A stretch of DNA of 64,000 bases from Nonomuraea sp. NBC_00507 (GTDB lineage: Bacteria > Actinomycetota > Actinomycetes > Streptosporangiales > Streptosporangiaceae). The notes under the pieces are model-generated. The model was not told the DNA's origin. It searched no databases and was given only the letters and a program-made list of their open reading frames with translations. Location: assembly GCF_036013525.1 (NCBI RefSeq), contig NZ_CP107853.1, forward strand, positions 6,262,001 through 6,326,000. The letters are read 5' to 3'. Below, in pieces: positions 61,372 to 64,000 of this stretch. Position 1 is the first letter of the stretch. Every line of letters starts with the position of its first letter. A program made the position numbers and the translations under genes.

Positions 61372-61395
61372 ATCCTGCCCGATATCGGGCAGGAT
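61372..61395. promoter_or_regulatory. 24-bp perfect palindrome upstream of the small gene before glmS
   Basis: The half-site ATCCTGCCCGAT (61372-61383) is followed directly by its exact reverse complement (61384-61395). The right end, CAGGAT, ends 6 nt before GTG 61402 and may double as a -10 box. The left end overlaps TTAAAT. It is a very strong candidate operator for a dimeric regulator. Confidence 0.6.
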
Positions 61396-61401
61396 GTTGG
61401 C

Positions 61402-61710
61402 GTGTCTCGTTCCAGAGCCGTAGTGTCCTCCTCTGTGTCCACGGCACGACATCCGTACGAAGATCTCATCGCGCACCTCACCAGGACGAGCCCGCTGGGG
61501 CCTGGAGAGGCCGCCCGGGTGGTCGCAGACGTGCTGTCGTACTTCTTCGAGTCCGTCGAGGAGTACGTCCGCCGCCGCCACGGCGAGCTGAAGTCCCGCG
61601 GCCTCACCAACGACGAGATCTTCCCCAGGATCGCCGCCGAGTTACGCGGCCGCCGCGTGGCCGCCCCAGAGCTGTCGCTCCGGCAGCTTCGCAGAATCGT
61701 TTACGGATAA
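61402..61710 (+). CDS. Small conserved actinobacterial protein upstream of glmS
   Basis: The protein is 102 aa from GTG 61402. A later GTG at 61435 is possible. It is all-helical in appearance with HPYEDLIAHLTRTSPLGPGE, VVADVLSYFFESVEEYVRRR, GLTNDEIFPRIAAEL and a C-terminal LSLRQLRRIVYG. It is charged, soluble and has no Cys. It lies 14 bp before glmS, so co-expression is likely. Function was not recognised. A regulatory role for glmS or cell-wall precursor supply is only a guess from position. Confidence 0.7.
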   Translation: MSRSRAVVSSSVSTARHPYEDLIAHLTRTSPLGPGEAARVVADVLSYFFESVEEYVRRRHGELKSRGLTNDEIFPRIAAELRGRRVAAPELSLRQLRRIVYG

Positions 61711-61724
61711 AGAGGAGGACCTCG

Positions 61725-63545
61725 ATGTGCGGAATCGTGGCCTACGTAGGCCCCAAGGACGCAGCGCCCATCCTGCTGGAGGGCATGCAGCGGCTTGAGT
61801 ACCGGGGCTACGATTCGGCGGGGATCGTAGTGTCCAACAAAGGGCTGAAGGTCCGCAAGTGCAAGGGCCGGGTGGCCGACCTGGCCAAGGTCGTGCCCAC
61901 GCGGTTCAAGGGCGGCCTGGGCATCGGGCACACCCGATGGGCCACGCACGGCGTCCCCAGCGATGAGAACGCCCACCCGCACCTGTCGGCCGACCAGCGC
62001 ATCGCGGTCGTGCACAACGGCATCATCGAAAACGCCGGCGAGCTGCGCGCCAAGCTGATCGCCGACGGTGTCGAGTTCGCCTCGGAGACCGACACCGAGG
62101 TGCTCGCCCACCTGATCGCTCACGCCGTCGACGAGAACGACTCCCTGGAGGAGGCGGTCAGGAAGACGCTCAAGAGCATCGTCGGCACCTACGGCATCGC
62201 GGTCATCGACGCCGAGCGGCCCGGCGAGGTGGTCGTGGCGCGCAACGGCAGCCCGATCGTGCTCGGCATCGGCGAGAAGGAGATGTTCGCCGCCTCCGAC
62301 GTGTCCGCCCTGGTCCGCTACACCCGCCAGGTCGTGCACCTGGAGGACGGCGAGCTGGCCGTGCTCAAGGCCGACGGCTTCCACACCTTCGCCAGTGACG
62401 CCCGCGAGACGGCCAAGGAGCCGCTGACCGTCGACTGGGACGCCGGACACTACGACACCGGCGGCTACGAGCACTACCTGCTCAAGGAGATCTCCGAGCA
62501 GCCCGAGACGATCACCCGCACGATGAGCGGCCGCCTCGACGAGCGCTTCCACGTCGCGCACCTCGGCGGGCTCAACATGGACGCCCGTGAGACGCGCGGC
62601 TTCCGCCGCGTGAAGATCATCGGCTGCGGTTCCGCGTACTACTCGGGGCAGATCGGCGCGCAGCTCATCGAGGAGCTGGCGCGCATCCCGTCCGACGCCG
62701 AGCCGGCCAGCGAGTTCCGCTATCGCAACCCGGTCGTCGACCCCGACACGCTCTACGTCGCGATCAGCCAGTCGGGCGAGACCTACGACACGCTCGCCGC
62801 CGTGCAGGAGCTCAAGCGCAAGGGCGGCCGGGTCATCGGCATCGTCAACGCCGTGGGCAGCGCCATCGCCCGCGAGGTGGACGGCGGCATCTACCTGCAC
62901 GCAGGGCCGGAGGTCTCCGTCGCCTCGACCAAGGCGTTCACCTCGACCGCGATCGCGTTCGCGCTGCTCGCGCTGCACCTGGGCCGGGTGCGCGACCTGT
63001 CGCCGGCCGACGGGCGGCGCATCGTGGAGGGCCTGCGCCGGCTGCCGGGGCAGATCGAGGAGATCCTCACCCAGGGCGACAAGATCGCCGAGCTGGCGCG
63101 CAAATACGCCGAGCACCCGAGCATGATGTTCGTCGGCCGCGTGCGCGGCTACCCGGTGGCCAGGGAGGGCGCGCAGAAGCTCAAGGAGATCTCGTACGTG
63201 CACGCCGAGGCCTACCCGGCCAGCGAGCTCAAGCACGGCCCGCTCGCGTTGATCGGCCCCGACATGCCGACGGTCGCGATCGTCCCCGACGACGAGCTGC
63301 TCGACAAGAACCTCACCACGCTCGGCGAGATCCGCACCCGCGGCGGCCGGGTGCTGATGGTGGGCCACCGCGAGCCCGAGCACAAGCTGGCCGACGACGT
63401 GATCGTGATCCCCAAGAACGAGATCGAGCTCGACCCGATCCTGCTGACAATCCCGCTCCAGCTGCTCGCCTACCACGCCGCGGTCGCGCTCGAACGCGAT
63501 GTGGACAAGCCGCGCAATCTTGCAAAGAGCGTAACTGTCGAGTAA
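61725..63545 (+). CDS. glmS: Glutamine-fructose-6-phosphate aminotransferase (isomerizing)
   Basis: The protein is 606 aa from ATG 61725 with GAGGAGG upstream. Cys2 (MCGIVAYVG) is the glutaminase nucleophile. GHTRWATHG and HNGIIEN line the glutamine site. Two SIS domains follow (GCGSAYYSG, ISQSGETYDT, and AEAYPASELKHGPLALI). The C-terminus DKPRNLAKSVTVE is the family's closing loop. It makes glucosamine 6-phosphate, the first step to UDP-GlcNAc and peptidoglycan. No ribozyme-like leader was recognised in the short upstream gap. Confidence 0.97.
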   Translation: MCGIVAYVGPKDAAPILLEGMQRLEYRGYDSAGIVVSNKGLKVRKCKGRVADLAKVVPTRFKGGLGIGHTRWATHGVPSDENAHPHLSADQRIAVVHNGIIENAGELRAKLIADGVEFASETDTEVLAHLIAHAVDENDSLEEAVRKTLKSIVGTYGIAVIDAERPGEVVVARNGSPIVLGIGEKEMFAASDVSALVRYTRQVVHLEDGELAVLKADGFHTFASDARETAKEPLTVDWDAGHYDTGGYEHYLLKEISEQPETITRTMSGRLDERFHVAHLGGLNMDARETRGFRRVKIIGCGSAYYSGQIGAQLIEELARIPSDAEPASEFRYRNPVVDPDTLYVAISQSGETYDTLAAVQELKRKGGRVIGIVNAVGSAIAREVDGGIYLHAGPEVSVASTKAFTSTAIAFALLALHLGRVRDLSPADGRRIVEGLRRLPGQIEEILTQGDKIAELARKYAEHPSMMFVGRVRGYPVAREGAQKLKEISYVHAEAYPASELKHGPLALIGPDMPTVAIVPDDELLDKNLTTLGEIRTRGGRVLMVGHREPEHKLADDVIVIPKNEIELDPILLTIPLQLLAYHAAVALERDVDKPRNLAKSVTVE

Positions 63546-63605
63546 TCGGCTCCAATTCAGCCGCAAACCTCGTTATTCCGCTGCGAACGACATAAATTCA
63601 GTGGT

Positions 63606-64000
63606 GTGCGGCCGTTCGACCAACACAGGCCCAATCCCGCACGCATGTACGACTACATGCTCGGCGGGTCGGCCAACTACGCGGTCGACCGGGAGGCCAT
63701 CGAGCAGCTCGCGGAGCTGATCCCGGAGGCGGTCCCGCTGGCCCGCGCCAACCGGGCCTTCCTGCAGCGTGCCGTTCGGTACGTGGCCGCCGCCGGGGTA
63801 CGCCAGTTCCTCGACCTGGGCAGCGGGCTGCCGACCCAGGGCAGCGCGCACGAGGTCGCACCCGAGGCCCGGGTCGTCTACGTCGACCACGACCCGGTGG
63901 TCGCCACGCACGCCAAGGCCCTGCTCGCGGAGCTCGCCGAAGCACGAGCTCCGCGAGCTCCGGGCAGGGCACTCGTGGTCGAGGCCGACCTGCTGGACCC
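63606..64000 (+). CDS. SAM-dependent methyltransferase, DUF574 family (3' truncated by window)
   Basis: From GTG 63606 the protein shows the family start ARMYDYMLGGSANYAVDR, then FLDLGSGLPTQG, VYVDHDPVV and EADLLD before the window ends. About 131 residues are visible of roughly 270. TAAATT at 63593-63598 ends 7 nt before the GTG and no ribosome site is present, so a leaderless transcript is likely. The methyl acceptor is unknown. It is the second DUF574 gene of the window. Confidence 0.9.
   Translation, partial: MRPFDQHRPNPARMYDYMLGGSANYAVDREAIEQLAELIPEAVPLARANRAFLQRAVRYVAAAGVRQFLDLGSGLPTQGSAHEVAPEARVVYVDHDPVVATHAKALLAELAEARAPRAPGRALVVEADLLD

Noticed and set aside
61711..61724. glmS ribozyme
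   Set aside because: The 14-bp gap to the upstream gene leaves no space, and the preceding region is coding.

Overview
The window is high-G+C actinobacterial DNA. Codons end mostly in G or C, starts are often GTG or TTG, and genes overlap through ATGA or GTGA. It carries a CvnABCD conservon, two DUF574-type SAM methyltransferases, stand-alone LigD-polymerase, WS/DGAT and TioE-type MerR genes, and TAGGGT-like -10 boxes. Together these suggest a Streptosporangiales-type actinomycete (Nonomuraea-like). The genus is an inference. No rRNA, intact transposon, prophage or CRISPR array was seen.

Region by region. 1-4.6 kb: end of a NEW3-like gene, a LacI regulator, then a promoter/operator and an operon of a GmhA-like sugar-phosphate isomerase and a GH38 alpha-mannosidase. 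4.8-6.8 kb: an erythromycin-esterase-type enzyme divergent from a double-MerR (TioE-like) regulator, with a perfect palindrome between them. 6.8-10.6 kb: a conservon (GTPase, DUF742, roadblock, NIT-type sensor kinase). 10.7-15.6 kb: a compact terpenoid locus with P450, class I terpene synthase and class II cyclase translationally coupled on one strand, and a divergent polyprenyl (probably GGPP) synthase. 15.6-22.2 kb: aldo/keto reductase, TetR and MFS efflux pump with a long palindromic operator, a second TetR, a WS/DGAT acyltransferase and a sulfite-oxidase-family protein. 22.5-28.9 kb: PolX, an aldo/keto reductase, a zinc alcohol dehydrogenase, a 5'-truncated iscB remnant between a regulator-gene tail and an intact regulator, and an SDR. 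28.9-34.6 kb: a GCS2-type ligase, an unknown protein, a PaaX regulator facing an AidB-like acyl-CoA dehydrogenase, and a hydrolase. 34.6-45.6 kb: a decayed Phd antitoxin, a secreted 5'-nucleotidase, a DUF574 methyltransferase, a membrane protein, a polyprenol-phosphomannose synthase with a GT39-like transferase, a two-component system, an enoyl-CoA hydratase, a decayed hipB and LigD-Pol. 45.7-51.6 kb: a polyamine-type ABC importer with FAD oxidase and cupin-XRE regulator. 51.7-58.3 kb: an NmrA-like protein, a TPP enzyme, IclR/pobA, small genes and an MscS-like membrane protein. 58.5-64 kb: a Gly-Cys-Gly-Val tRNA cluster, a secreted lysozyme-like/amidase protein, a small gene behind a 24-bp perfect palindrome, glmS and the start of a second DUF574 methyltransferase.

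How the genes work together: the terpenoid locus is the best candidate for an undescribed pathway. The prenyl synthase would supply a diphosphate, the class II enzyme (DxDTT variant) would cyclise it, the class I enzyme would ionise the product and the P450 would oxidise it. The adjacent conservon lies on the same strand and could sense or regulate. A second theme is start-codon architecture: about nine genes have a -10-like box only 6-8 nt before the start codon, which predicts many leaderless mRNAs. A third is gene decay: iscB, hipB, phd and other remnants lie between intact metabolic genes.
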